Assembly: GCA_964387365.1 (NCBI GenBank)
Contig: CAYLWP010000006.1
Location: forward strand, 1 to 37,702
Source of the DNA: COE1 sp964387365
GTDB lineage: Bacteria > Bacillota > Clostridia > Lachnospirales > Lachnospiraceae
Length of the DNA stretch: 37,702 nt
Direction: 5' to 3'
Part shown: positions 1 through 9,124 of the stretch, in pieces
Position numbering within the stretch: position 1 is the stretch's first letter
Layout: the number at the start of each line of letters is the position of its first letter
Translations under genes and position numbers: made by a program
Notes under the pieces: generated by a model
Database searches by the model: none
What the model saw: only the letters and a program-made list of their open reading frames with translations
What the model was told of the DNA's origin: nothing

Positions 1-35
1 AATTATATCAAAAATAATGGGATTTTGCTTGATTA

Positions 36-52
36 AATCAGCGTTTCCCTAG
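36..52. repeat. 17-bp repeat, inverted copy at the far end of the window
   Basis: AATCAGCGTTTCCCTAG here is the exact reverse complement of 37648-37664. The two copies lie about 37.6 kb apart and face each other. They may be ends of a dispersed small element; no transposase gene lies next to either copy inside the window. Confidence 0.5.
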
Positions 53-131
53 ATTTATTGCGAATTCCTGATAAATTTTTAGAATCGCGAGGCTGGCTGT
101 AATAAAGATTATTCATCTATATCTTGTATCG

Positions 132-160
132 TTGACATAAGAAAACCGTTATGATAAACT
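132..160 (+). promoter_or_regulatory. sigma-A type promoter of the TPR/AAA-glgB operon
   Basis: TTGACA (132-137), a 17-bp spacer and TAAACT (155-160). It leaves a leader of roughly 90 nt before the first gene. The leader contains an inverted repeat, GTCTGAAAA (176-184) with TTTTCAGAC (201-209), able to form a 9-bp hairpin without a T-tract. Confidence 0.6.
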
Positions 161-255
161 TTATTTAGTAGAGTAGTCTGAAAAATCAAACATTTTACAA
201 TTTTCAGACGTGGAATGTTAGTAAAAGGGGAAATGGCTTACAGAGGTGATGTTGC

Positions 256-3192
256 TTGGATAAATACGAATATAAGCTTCGGTCTGAGGAGATACTGAAG
301 CTGATTGAAGAGGAAAATTATACAGTGGCCGCAGATATTGCTGACACAATTGATTGGAGAAGAGTAAAGAGTATCTCTATGCTTCTGAGGGTTGCGGCGC
401 TTTATAGAGTCAATAGACGGAATGAGGACAGCAGGGCAGTTCTGCTGCTGGCTTATGACCGTTATCCTACTAACCGTTCGGTTGTGTATTCCCTGTGTGA
501 AGTATCAATTGAGTTAGATGACGTAGTAGCTGCAATAGAATATTATAAGGAATTTGTTAAGCTGGCACCACGTGACAATGGTGTCTATACGTTGCGTTAT
601 CGGATTCTTGAGGCACAGGAAGCAAATCTTGAAGAGAGAATCGGTGTGCTGGAAGAGTTAAAAAAGAGAGATTATCAGGAAGAATGGGCATATGAGCTCG
701 CTTATCTGTATCACAGGGTCGGACTTGGCACCAAGTGCGTAGAGGAATGTGATGACTTGATTCTGTGGTTTGGCGATGGTCCGTATGTGACCAAGGCAAT
801 GGAGCTTAAGATGCTTCATGCGCCGTTAACCTCGATTCAGCAGAAAAAGTATGATTTGGTACAGATGCAGCTTCGGGGTGAAGAGACAGAGGAAGAACAG
901 CCGCAATACGAGGAACAGGAAGTGTATGCAGAGGATACGTCCTATTCACAGGAGCAGTATGCGGAGGCGGAAGCGTTCTACGGACAGGAAACTTATCCGG
1001 AGGAAGAGCAGTATGTACAGGAGAGCTATCCGGAAGAAGTTCAGTATGTATATGCCGATGATGATAATAAGGAATATGCTGTTTTTACAGAGCCTGTTCA
1101 GAAGCAGACAACAGGTTCGCTTGACATGAGTCAGTATAATACCATCAATCTGCAAAAGGTTGTTGCAGAGAGTATGCGTGAGCTGTTCCCTGACGATGAT
1201 GAAGACGTTTTTGCCAAGGAATGGACAGAGGTTTCTTTTGAGGATGTGTTGGCAGCTGATGAAGCATCAGAGCCTGAGGATACGGTTCGGGAAAACGCAG
1301 AGGAAGAGCCGGTTCAGGAGATTACTGAGACAGAAGAATCGGAGGAAACAGAAGCAATAGAAGAACTGGAAGCGGATGTGGATGAATCTGCAACAGGCAA
1401 AAAGGCGGATGCCGTTCCGGTGCCTGTACCTGTGCAAACACATACAGACCGTATTGCAGCTATGGTAGCGGGTGTGTCAGAGAGAGCACCTGAACCGAAT
1501 ACCGGAGCCATCAGCAAGGTGATTCTTCCGGGAGAGGATGCCCGTGTGATGAAGCAGGATACCGATATGGAAGAGCTTCGTAATGTGACGGAAGAAAACG
1601 TAAGAGAAGAACAGGACAGACTCGAGGAAGAGCACGAAAATGTATATGAAGAGCCGCTGGTGGTTATGCAGGAAGAGGCAGAGCAGGTTGAGCCGTCCGA
1701 GCCTGAGTTTTCTCCAATGACAGGACAGATGAATATCGATGAAGTGCTTAATGAATGGGAGCGCATGAAGCAGGAGATTGCGCAAAAGCGTCAGGAAGAG
1801 GTAAAGCAGAATGTGTTACGTCAGACTGGCAAGCTTTTTGATGATTTCGATGAAGCAGTTAAGTCAGGTATTTTAGGCGAACTTGTTGATGAGGAGATGC
1901 CGGAGCCTGTCAGAACAGAGACCTTCTTAGAGGTTGACGAAACAGAAGAGGTCTTTATGGAGACAGAGTCGATAGAGGAAGAGACATATTTTGAAGCAGA
2001 TGATGTCGAGATAGAAGAGCTTGAAGAAATAGAGGAAGCTTCAGAATATACTGAGATAGAGGAAACAGAGGAAGCTTCAGAATATACTGGGATAGAGGAA
2101 ACAGAGGAAATCACAGAATATGCCGAGCCGGAAGAGGTAGCGGTTGAACAGGTTTCTGTGATTGAGGAAGTAATTGCCAAGGAATTAGGCGGAAGAACCG
2201 TTGATATTCCACAGGATGAATTAGAAGAGGCATTGCAGGAAGCCGAGGAGCAGACAGGAAAGGTGACCTACGAAGCACTGGAGGAACTGAATGCAACCAT
2301 CAGGGCAGCAGGGCAGGAAGCAGCGATTGAGTCAGATATCATGAAAACGCAGGAAATCAGTATGAATACAGAAGAAATCAGCAGTCTCCCTGAGAAGATT
2401 ATTGAGGCAACCAAACGTGAGACAAAGGCGTTTAAACGTGAAGAAATCAGAGAGTTTACCTCGGAAGAGAAGGAGCGCTTTGAGAACTATGCCGTTACCA
2501 GAAAGATTAAGAAGCAGATTATCTATGCGTTAGATACGATGAGCCTTGCGGCTTACACAGGCAATGTTCTGATTACCGGCGAGCCGGGACTTGGCACAGT
2601 AGACCTTGCTAAGAATCTTGTTCGTGAGTTCCAGGCAATGGATGCGAATTTCTCGGGAAAGGTTGCAAAGATTACCGGTGAGAAGCTGAACCTTCGTGAA
2701 CTGAAGGAGGTATTTGATAAGCTTAAGAATGGTGCGATTATTATCGAGCAGGCTAACGGACTGACGGAAGATACCCTGTATCAGCTTGCGGGTCTGTTGA
2801 ATCAGGAGGAGCATGGAATCATCGTTATTATGGAGGATACTAGAAAAGAGATTACCAAGCTGTTAGAGAAGCAGGCAATGATAGCAGATTACTTCAACAT
2901 CCGAATTGATTTGCTGGAAATGGATAATAATGCGCTTGTGGCATATGCAAAAAACTATGCGCTTGCTTTGGAGTATTCCATTGATGAACTGGGAACACTT
3001 GCGCTTTACACAAGGATTGCCAACAGTCAGAGCGGCAACCACGTAGTTACAAAGGATGAAGTGCGGGAAATTGTCGATGAGGCAATTTACAAGTCAAGAA
3101 AATTCAAGATTAAGAATTTCGTAGATGTGCTGTTCTCCAAGAGATATGACAGTGAAGATATGATTGTGTTAAAGGAGAGAGACTTCATCTAA
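256..3192 (+). CDS. TPR / acidic-linker / AAA-like protein with degenerate P-loop
   Basis: This 978-residue protein starts at TTG, supported by GAGGTGAT a few bases upstream. Residues 1 to about 175 are helical and TPR-like. Residues about 195 to 740 form a long Glu-rich, low-complexity, probably disordered region, including a 12-residue tandem repeat. Residues about 755 to 978 resemble an AAA-type ATPase core. The P-loop reads GEPGLGTV (775-782), so the lysine expected after the second glycine is Thr781, and the Walker B-like strand ends in Glu (AIIIEQ, 827-832). ATP hydrolysis is therefore doubtful. No signal peptide or membrane segment is seen, so it is probably cytosolic. It lies 21 bp before glgB and is probably co-transcribed with it, which hints at a scaffolding or regulatory role around glycogen. 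That role is inference; the exact function is unknown. Confidence 0.85.
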   Translation: MDKYEYKLRSEEILKLIEEENYTVAADIADTIDWRRVKSISMLLRVAALYRVNRRNEDSRAVLLLAYDRYPTNRSVVYSLCEVSIELDDVVAAIEYYKEFVKLAPRDNGVYTLRYRILEAQEANLEERIGVLEELKKRDYQEEWAYELAYLYHRVGLGTKCVEECDDLILWFGDGPYVTKAMELKMLHAPLTSIQQKKYDLVQMQLRGEETEEEQPQYEEQEVYAEDTSYSQEQYAEAEAFYGQETYPEEEQYVQESYPEEVQYVYADDDNKEYAVFTEPVQKQTTGSLDMSQYNTINLQKVVAESMRELFPDDDEDVFAKEWTEVSFEDVLAADEASEPEDTVRENAEEEPVQEITETEESEETEAIEELEADVDESATGKKADAVPVPVPVQTHTDRIAAMVAGVSERAPEPNTGAISKVILPGEDARVMKQDTDMEELRNVTEENVREEQDRLEEEHENVYEEPLVVMQEEAEQVEPSEPEFSPMTGQMNIDEVLNEWERMKQEIAQKRQEEVKQNVLRQTGKLFDDFDEAVKSGILGELVDEEMPEPVRTETFLEVDETEEVFMETESIEEETYFEADDVEIEELEEIEEASEYTEIEETEEASEYTGIEETEEITEYAEPEEVAVEQVSVIEEVIAKELGGRTVDIPQDELEEALQEAEEQTGKVTYEALEELNATIRAAGQEAAIESDIMKTQEISMNTEEISSLPEKIIEATKRETKAFKREEIREFTSEEKERFENYAVTRKIKKQIIYALDTMSLAAYTGNVLITGEPGLGTVDLAKNLVREFQAMDANFSGKVAKITGEKLNLRELKEVFDKLKNGAIIIEQANGLTEDTLYQLAGLLNQEEHGIIVIMEDTRKEITKLLEKQAMIADYFNIRIDLLEMDNNALVAYAKNYALALEYSIDELGTLALYTRIANSQSGNHVVTKDEVREIVDEAIYKSRKFKIKNFVDVLFSKRYDSEDMIVLKERDFI
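2035..2106 (+). repeat. 36-bp tandem duplication inside the acidic linker
   Basis: Two adjacent 36-bp units (2035-2070 and 2071-2106) differ at one base and encode EASEYTEIEETE and EASEYTGIEETE. A decayed third unit follows from 2107. The unit is in frame, so copy-number change would alter linker length without breaking the gene. Confidence 0.9.
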
Positions 3193-3213
3193 CGGGAAGG
3201 TGGGGTTGCAGAT

Positions 3214-5118
3214 ATGAGTACAGAAGGTACAGTTTTTATCTCCGATGCGGATCAGTATGTATTTGGTCAGGGAACGCATTATGAGATATATAAGAAGCTG
3301 GGTGCACATCCGTGCCAAAAGGATGGCAGGGACGGCGTGTTTTTCGCTGTCTGGGCACCGAATGCTTCTGAGGTTTATGTAATCGGCGAATTTAACGGTT
3401 GGAATGAAGCTGCCGACAAAATGGAAAAAATCGGGGACGGTGGTATTTATACTGCGTTTTTAGAGAGTGCAAAGGAAGGGCAGATGTATAAGTATGTCCT
3501 TGTTCTTAAGGATGGAACCAGATTGTATAAGGCAGATCCTTATGCTAATTACGCGGAGTTGAGACCGGGTACAGCTTCTAAAATTTATGATTTGAATCAC
3601 TTTGAATGGACGGATTCCAAGTGGATGACGGAAAGAGAGAAGAAAAATATATTTGAGGAGCCGGTTTCTGTTTATGAGTGCCATATCGGTTCCTGGATGA
3701 AGCATCCGGACGGAACAGAGGATGGGTTTTATAGCTATCGTCAGTTTGCAGACCGATTTGTTGAGTATGCAAAGGAAATGCCGTACACACATGTAGAGCT
3801 GATGGGGATTGCGGAATTTCCGTTCGATGGTTCATGGGGATATCAGGTAACCGCTTACTATGCACCGACATCACGTTACGGTACACCGGATGATTTCCGT
3901 TATATGATTGATTTATTCCATAAGAATAACATTGGTGTTATTTTGGACTGGGTTCCGGCTCATTTTCCAAGAGATGCCCACGGCTTATGTGAATTTGACG
4001 GTACCTGTCTGTATGAGCACCCGGACAAGCGACTGGGCGAGCATCCTGACTGGGGTACAAAGATTTTTAATTACAGCAAAAATGAGGTTCGTAACTTCTT
4101 AATTGCCAATGCTTTATTCTGGATTCGCGAGTTCCATATTGACGGGCTCCGTGTGGATGCAGTTGCTTCCATGCTGTATTTGGATTACGGTAAGCGAGAT
4201 GGTGAATGGGTTGCCAATAAGTACGGCGGAAATGAGAACTTAGATGCGATTGAGTTCTTTAAGCACCTGAATTCCGTGATTCATGGCGCTCATCCGGGCG
4301 TTATGACAATTGCAGAGGAGTCAACGGCATGGCCAAAGGTTACAGGTAAACCGGAGGATGGCGGACTTGGATTCACCTTCAAATGGAACATGGGGTGGAT
4401 GCATGATTTCTGTGAATATATGAAGCTGGACCCGTATTTCCGTAAGGATAATCATTATAAGATGACCTTTGCCATGAGCTATAACAGCAGCGAGAAGTAT
4501 ATTCTGCCGTTGTCGCATGATGAAGTAGTGCATTTAAAGTGTTCCATGGTTAATAAAATGCCGGGCTACCAGATTGATAAATATGCAAACCTCCGGGTTG
4601 GCTATACCTTTATGTTTGGTCATGAGGGTAAGAAGCTGTTATTTATGGGACAGGACTTCGGTCAGGAAAGAGAGTGGAGCGAGGCCAGGGAACTTGACTG
4701 GAATCTTATTGCAGAGCCCCTTAACAAAGGTATGCATGATTATGTCAGCGAGCTGTTGAAGATGTATCGTAAATATCCTTGTATGCATCAGATTGATGAT
4801 GACTGGGCAGGCTTTGAATGGATGAATGCGGATGACAAGGAGAGAAGCATTTACAGCTTTGTCCGTAGAACCAAAGATGGCAGACAGCACATGCTTTTTG
4901 TCATGAATCTGACTCCGGTAGAGTATCCAAAGTATAAGGTCGGTGTTCCGATGAATACCAAGTACAAGCTGCTATTGAACTCTGATGATGTACGTTTTGG
5001 CGGAAACGGTAATAAGATTCCGAAGGAGATGAAGGCAAGAAAGGGCGACTGCGACGGACGCGAGCAGTATATTACCTTTGCGCTGCCGCCATTAACCGCA
5101 GCAGTATTTCTGTTTTAA
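3214..5118 (+). CDS. glgB: 1,4-alpha-glucan branching enzyme (GH13_9)
   Basis: GlgB transfers alpha-1,4 glucan segments to make alpha-1,6 branches in glycogen. The 634 residues match the family's usual length. An N-terminal CBM48 domain (about 20-115) precedes the GH13 barrel. Four GH13 regions are readable: DWVPAHF (from Asp245), GLRVDAV with nucleophile Asp315, AEES with acid/base Glu368, and LSHDE with His435-Asp436. The C-terminal beta domain runs to residue 634. The ATG start has GGGAAGGTGGGG upstream. It is the second gene of an operon with the TPR/AAA-like protein and is closed by a clear terminator. glgC, glgA and glgP are not in this window. Confidence 0.96.
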   Translation: MSTEGTVFISDADQYVFGQGTHYEIYKKLGAHPCQKDGRDGVFFAVWAPNASEVYVIGEFNGWNEAADKMEKIGDGGIYTAFLESAKEGQMYKYVLVLKDGTRLYKADPYANYAELRPGTASKIYDLNHFEWTDSKWMTEREKKNIFEEPVSVYECHIGSWMKHPDGTEDGFYSYRQFADRFVEYAKEMPYTHVELMGIAEFPFDGSWGYQVTAYYAPTSRYGTPDDFRYMIDLFHKNNIGVILDWVPAHFPRDAHGLCEFDGTCLYEHPDKRLGEHPDWGTKIFNYSKNEVRNFLIANALFWIREFHIDGLRVDAVASMLYLDYGKRDGEWVANKYGGNENLDAIEFFKHLNSVIHGAHPGVMTIAEESTAWPKVTGKPEDGGLGFTFKWNMGWMHDFCEYMKLDPYFRKDNHYKMTFAMSYNSSEKYILPLSHDEVVHLKCSMVNKMPGYQIDKYANLRVGYTFMFGHEGKKLLFMGQDFGQEREWSEARELDWNLIAEPLNKGMHDYVSELLKMYRKYPCMHQIDDDWAGFEWMNADDKERSIYSFVRRTKDGRQHMLFVMNLTPVEYPKYKVGVPMNTKYKLLLNSDDVRFGGNGNKIPKEMKARKGDCDGREQYITFALPPLTAAVFLF

Positions 5119-5135
5119 CATAATATACGAAACTC

Positions 5136-5172
5136 AAAGGCATGCAGCTTGGCTGTATGCCTTTCGTTTGTT
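5136..5172 (+). terminator. intrinsic terminator after glgB
   Basis: A 12-bp stem, AAAGGCATGCAG (5136-5147) with CTGTATGCCTTT (5153-5164), one G-U pair and a 5-nt loop, is followed by a T-rich stretch. Confidence 0.85.
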
Positions 5173-5256
5173 ATAAGCCGTCTGGAATTGTGTAAAAGTT
5201 ATATTTTTATGTAAATTGAGACAAAAAACTGATAATAATGCATAAAAATAGTTTTA

Positions 5257-5296
5257 TGATATGATTTTGACATAAATCATATCAATTTGATGTATT
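5257..5296 (+). promoter_or_regulatory. GH3 promoter flanked by an inverted repeat
   Basis: TGATATGAT (5257-5265) and ATCATATCA (5276-5284) are perfect 9-bp inverted arms. Between them lies TTGACA (5267-5272), a plausible -35. A weak -10, TGTATT (5291-5296), follows at 18 bp. Two direct copies of TTTGA(C/T)(A/G)T, with G at 5269 and 5289, are exactly 20 bp apart. The layout suits a regulator covering the -35 box; which protein binds is not known. Confidence 0.45.
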
Positions 5297-5380
5297 TGTT
5301 GGCGATTATTTTGTATGATACATAAAATGCTCGTATTAGGTGAATGGAAAATCAAGGTCAATGATAAAGGAGTCGTGTTT

Positions 5381-8131
5381 ATGCAACATACATTAGATAT
5401 CGAAAAATATGCTCGGATAGCCAGACAGGCTGCGGCAGAAGGATGCGTTTTACTTAAAAATGATAAGGAAGCACTTCCGCTTAGAGATGGTGATAAGATA
5501 GCAATCTTCGGAAGATGTGCATTCTATTACTATAAGAGTGGACTTGGCTCCGGCGGTCTGGTTAATACAGGATACGTGGTTAGTATTTTAGACGCATTAA
5601 AGAGACAGGAGTATATTTCTCTCGAGGAATCACTGCTTCAGGCATATGAAGCATGGATTAAGGAGAATCCGGTTGATGAAGGACACGGCTGGGGAACTGT
5701 TCCATGGTCACAGGCAGAAATGCCGGTGTCTGAGGAGCTTGTGAAGTCAGCTAAGTCGGCTAATGTTGCCATGATTGTAATCGGAAGAACAGCAGGCGAG
5801 GATCAGGATAATAAGGATGAGGAAGGAAGCTATCGCCTGACTCAGATAGAAAAGGACATGATTTCCAAGGTTTGTAAGGAATTCGAGCGAACAATCGTAT
5901 TACTGAATGTAGGTAATATTATTGATATGAGCTGGGTAGAGGAGTGCAAGCCGGCTGCTGTTATGTATGTATGGCAGGGTGGTCAGGAAGGCGGAAACGG
6001 AGTTGTCGATGTCCTGACAGGACAGGTTAGTCCATGTGGAAAGCTTTCAGATACCATTGCTTATCATATAGAGGATTATCCGAGTACGAAGCACTTCGGA
6101 GATGCAAGAAAGAATTATTACAAAGAAGATATCTATGTAGGCTACCGTTACTTTGAGACCTTTGCAAAGGAAAAGGTACAGTATCCGTTCGGGTTCGGAT
6201 TATCCTATACTGATTTTACAGTTTCAGCAGAATTGGTGGACGTGACCGATGACAGGATTCGCGTGAAGGCTAAGGTGACCAATACCGGAAAGGTAGCGGG
6301 AAAAGAGGTTGTACAGGTATATATAAAGGCTCCGCAGGGAGAGCTTGGTAAGCCGGCAAGAGTGTTGGCAGGATTTGCAAAAACAAAGGTACTTGCCCCT
6401 GCAGAAACACAGGAACTTGTAATCACCTGTCCGAAATCGTACTTCGCATCCTATGATGATGCCGGTTTAACAGGAAATAAATCCTGTTTCCTGTTAGAAG
6501 AGGGAGAGTATGGGATTTACGTCGGCACAGATGTAAGAGGTGCGGTATGTTCGGGAAGCTGGAAGCAGGGCCTGCAGATCATGGAACAGCTTGAGGAAGC
6601 CTGTGCTCCGATTGAAGAGTTTGACAGATTAAAGGCAGTATGCAAGGGAAATGACAGCTATGAGCCGGTTATGGAGCAGGTTCCTGTTCGTACCATTAAG
6701 CCGGAGGATAGAATTGAGAAGCAGCGTGAGGCAGAGATTCCTTACACGGGTAAGCAGGGATATTTGCTTGGTGATGTATTTGATAAAAAGATAACCTTAG
6801 ACCGGTTTGTTGCACAGCTTTCAGATGAAGATTTGATGTGTCTCTTCCGTGGTGAGGGTATGTGCAGTCCGAAGGTAACGCCGGGAACTGCCGGTGCGTT
6901 TGGCGGTCTGACGGACAGTCTTCGTGAATTGGGTGTTCCGCCTATCTGTTGTGCAGACGGTCCTTCCGGAATTCGTATGGACTGTGGAACGAAGGCATTT
7001 TCGCTTCCGAACGGAACAGCCCTGGGTTGTACCTTTAATCTTGAGCTGGTAAGAGAACTCTTTGTCATGCTGGGTCGTGAAGCCAGAAAAAACAAGGTAG
7101 ACACCTTACTCGGACCGGGAGTTAATATCCATCGCAGTCCGTTAAACGGAAGAAACTTCGAATATATTTCTGAGGATCCGATTTTAACAGGTAAAATGGG
7201 TGCGGTTCAGATAGAAGGTATGCAGGAATCGGGTGTAGCAGGAACCATCAAGCATTACTGTGCCAATAATCAGGAGTGGGAGAGAACTTCTGTTGAGGCA
7301 GCTGTGTCGGAAAGAGCGCTTCGGGAAATATATCTGAAGGTTTATGAAATGGCTGTAAAGGAAGCGGGAGCAAGGTCTGTGATGACAACGTATGGTCCAC
7401 TGAACGGAATCAGAACAGCAGGTAATTACGATTTGTGTACCGTAGTTTTAAGAAATCAATGGAATTATAAAGGTATCGTCATGACTGACTGGTGGGCAAA
7501 CGCAAACTGGGAAGGTGAGGAGCCGGATAAAAATAACCGTGCACCGATGGTACTTGCGCAGAATGATATTTATATGTGCTGTGTGGATTCACTGGCAGAT
7601 ATGGAAGTGGATAATGTGAAGGAATCCTTGGAAAAGGGTATTATCACACGTTCTGATTTACAGAGAAATGCAAAAAATATCCTTACATTTATCATGGAGT
7701 CTCCGGCTATGCTTCGTGAGTTGGGCCGTATTGAGGAAGAAGAAAACGATCAGGAAGATATGGGAGGAGACAGCACAGATAATATCCGTTACTATGAAAT
7801 GGATAAGGAAACAGAAAGGATTGTGATTGCGAATGAGGAGGTAGTCTTTACGGATGGCGAGTTCAATTGCGGTATCGCAATTGCAGCTGACGGAGAGTAT
7901 AGCATTACCTTCGAGGTGAAGTCAGACCTGACTGAGCTGGCGCAGCTTCCGGTTTCCTTATATGTAGACAATCTTTACAGAAATACATTTTCTTTCCGCG
8001 GAACAAACGGAGAAACGGTAGAAAGAACCGAGGCAATAGGAGCGGTGGTTGGCAGAGACCATTTTGTGAAGCTTGTAAAGCAGGGAAATGGATTGGATAT
8101 CAGCCGCATAGAAATTACAAAGTTGAATTAA
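5381..8131 (+). CDS. GH3 beta-glucosidase-type enzyme with permuted domain order
   Basis: The start is set at the ATG behind AAAGGAG (5367-5373), giving 916 residues; an upstream in-frame start at 5315 lacks a ribosome site. The domain order is reversed relative to common GH3 enzymes. The alpha/beta sandwich comes first (about 10-270, containing GRTAGED...GSY), then a fibronectin III-like domain (about 270-390). The TIM barrel follows (about 465-780) with DGPSGIR, KHY (Lys624-His625) and MTDWW with nucleophile Asp703. A further beta-rich tail runs to 916. This order is known for Ruminococcus albus and Butyrivibrio beta-glucosidases. No signal peptide is visible, so it is probably cytosolic and acts on imported beta-gluco-oligosaccharides. 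Exact linkage specificity cannot be read from sequence. Confidence 0.93.
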   Translation: MQHTLDIEKYARIARQAAAEGCVLLKNDKEALPLRDGDKIAIFGRCAFYYYKSGLGSGGLVNTGYVVSILDALKRQEYISLEESLLQAYEAWIKENPVDEGHGWGTVPWSQAEMPVSEELVKSAKSANVAMIVIGRTAGEDQDNKDEEGSYRLTQIEKDMISKVCKEFERTIVLLNVGNIIDMSWVEECKPAAVMYVWQGGQEGGNGVVDVLTGQVSPCGKLSDTIAYHIEDYPSTKHFGDARKNYYKEDIYVGYRYFETFAKEKVQYPFGFGLSYTDFTVSAELVDVTDDRIRVKAKVTNTGKVAGKEVVQVYIKAPQGELGKPARVLAGFAKTKVLAPAETQELVITCPKSYFASYDDAGLTGNKSCFLLEEGEYGIYVGTDVRGAVCSGSWKQGLQIMEQLEEACAPIEEFDRLKAVCKGNDSYEPVMEQVPVRTIKPEDRIEKQREAEIPYTGKQGYLLGDVFDKKITLDRFVAQLSDEDLMCLFRGEGMCSPKVTPGTAGAFGGLTDSLRELGVPPICCADGPSGIRMDCGTKAFSLPNGTALGCTFNLELVRELFVMLGREARKNKVDTLLGPGVNIHRSPLNGRNFEYISEDPILTGKMGAVQIEGMQESGVAGTIKHYCANNQEWERTSVEAAVSERALREIYLKVYEMAVKEAGARSVMTTYGPLNGIRTAGNYDLCTVVLRNQWNYKGIVMTDWWANANWEGEEPDKNNRAPMVLAQNDIYMCCVDSLADMEVDNVKESLEKGIITRSDLQRNAKNILTFIMESPAMLRELGRIEEEENDQEDMGGDSTDNIRYYEMDKETERIVIANEEVVFTDGEFNCGIAIAADGEYSITFEVKSDLTELAQLPVSLYVDNLYRNTFSFRGTNGETVERTEAIGAVVGRDHFVKLVKQGNGLDISRIEITKLN

Positions 8132-8136
8132 TCAGA

Positions 8137-8174
8137 AAAAGGATGCTTCAACCCGAAACGGTAAGCATCCTTTT
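8137..8174. terminator. bidirectional terminator between GH3 and araC-type gene
   Basis: AAAAGGATGCTT (8137-8148) and AAGCATCCTTTT (8163-8174) pair perfectly over 12 bp around a 14-nt loop. A-tract and T-tract flanks let it serve both converging genes. Confidence 0.88.
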
Positions 8175-8210
8175 GTGATTATCTGAACTATTTGAATGAG
8201 AAACCTCCTG

Positions 8211-8951
8211 TTACCAGGTGGAACGATAGAATTTATCGCGGTATTTCTTTGGTGTAATACCGACCTGCTTTTCAAAAACCTGAATAAAGTGGCTTTGTGA
8301 AGAAAAGGCAAGGTAGTTTGCGATTTCAATCAGGGAGAAGTCGGAATACTTTAACAGATTCTGAGCCTTCTCAATTTTTTTGTCGCGAATATAATCACTT
8401 ACGGAAACGCCAATCTCTTTTTTGAAAAGACGCGATAAATAGCTTGCAGACAATGATGTATGCTCCGCAAGCTCCTGAATGGTAATTCTGTCATGAATGT
8501 GATTGTAAATATATTCCGTACATAAAACAATAGACCTTGAAATAATGTTGTCCTTTTGGAGAATGGACATCTTTTTGGTAAAATCAATTACCATATCTTC
8601 GTGAAGTGCCACTACGGATTCAATATTGGTACAGGAGTCCATTTTTAATATATAAAAATCGCTCAGTCGATACGCCTGCTCCAATGCCATGCCGCCCTCC
8701 ACACATTGACGGGTGATTAAAGCAGTAGTAATGACAAAATGATATTTGATATTGGTAAGGGAATTCTGTGACAGAACACCCATGCCTTCCGCACTTCCGA
8801 ACACGTTATTTCTGCAATTTTCCATAACAAAGTCCAAGTCACCTGTCTTGACTGCCTGATAGAAAGAATACTCTTCCTCGATTGGGCGGTGAGGGTCAGA
8901 TTCTTCGCTTTGCTCCAATTCCTTTAATAGCCATTCCTTGTTTAAACTCAT
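8211..8951 (-). CDS. AraC-family transcriptional regulator
   Basis: This 246-residue protein has a helical N-terminal region (about 1-140) of the kind seen in Firmicutes AraC regulators with an FYQAV.GD motif. The C-terminal double helix-turn-helix occupies about 145-243, with ITIQELAEHTSLSASYLSRLFK as the first unit and SLIEIANYLAFSSQSHFIQVFEK as the second. It converges on the GH3 gene and diverges from the sugar importer genes. That position suggests it controls one or both. The importer promoter has a perfect -10 and no good -35, as expected for an activator-dependent promoter. The ligand is unknown; a beta-gluco-oligosaccharide is a guess from neighbours. Confidence 0.93.
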   Translation of the reverse strand: MSLNKEWLLKELEQSEESDPHRPIEEEYSFYQAVKTGDLDFVMENCRNNVFGSAEGMGVLSQNSLTNIKYHFVITTALITRQCVEGGMALEQAYRLSDFYILKMDSCTNIESVVALHEDMVIDFTKKMSILQKDNIISRSIVLCTEYIYNHIHDRITIQELAEHTSLSASYLSRLFKKEIGVSVSDYIRDKKIEKAQNLLKYSDFSLIEIANYLAFSSQSHFIQVFEKQVGITPKKYRDKFYRSTW

Positions 8952-8989
8952 ATCTTCGACTCTCTACTTATAAACTCATTTTTGGTAAA

Positions 8990-9077
8990 ATTAACTGATA
9001 TTTTATAAATATTATGACATGAATATGATATTTTTGCAACAGATTTTATATATTGAACCATGAAAGAAAGCTATAAT
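8990..9077 (+). promoter_or_regulatory. activator-type promoter of the sugar importer
   Basis: TATAAT (9072-9077) is a perfect -10 with no recognisable -35 at 16-18 bp. Upstream are three related motifs, CTGATATTTT (G at 8997), ATGACATGAA (G at 9016) and ATGATATTTT (G at 9027). They resemble repeats before the GH3 and GH16 genes and may bind the divergent AraC-type protein. Confidence 0.5.
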
Positions 9078-9124
9078 GAGTTCATCTTAAAGGTAATCAT
9101 ATTAAGAAAAACGGAGGAAAAAAT

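Noticed and set aside
2035..2130. CRISPR-like repeats
   Set aside because: The units are adjacent, in frame and without spacers; they are a protein-level duplication.
1314..2180. Long Ser-rich open frames on the minus strand opposite the acidic linker
   Set aside because: They are the antisense shadow of repeated GAA/GAG codons, have no ribosome site, and show no family features.
5315..5380. GH3 start at 5315
   Set aside because: No ribosome site and no family-like residues; the ATG at 5381 follows AAAGGAG and begins the conserved domain.
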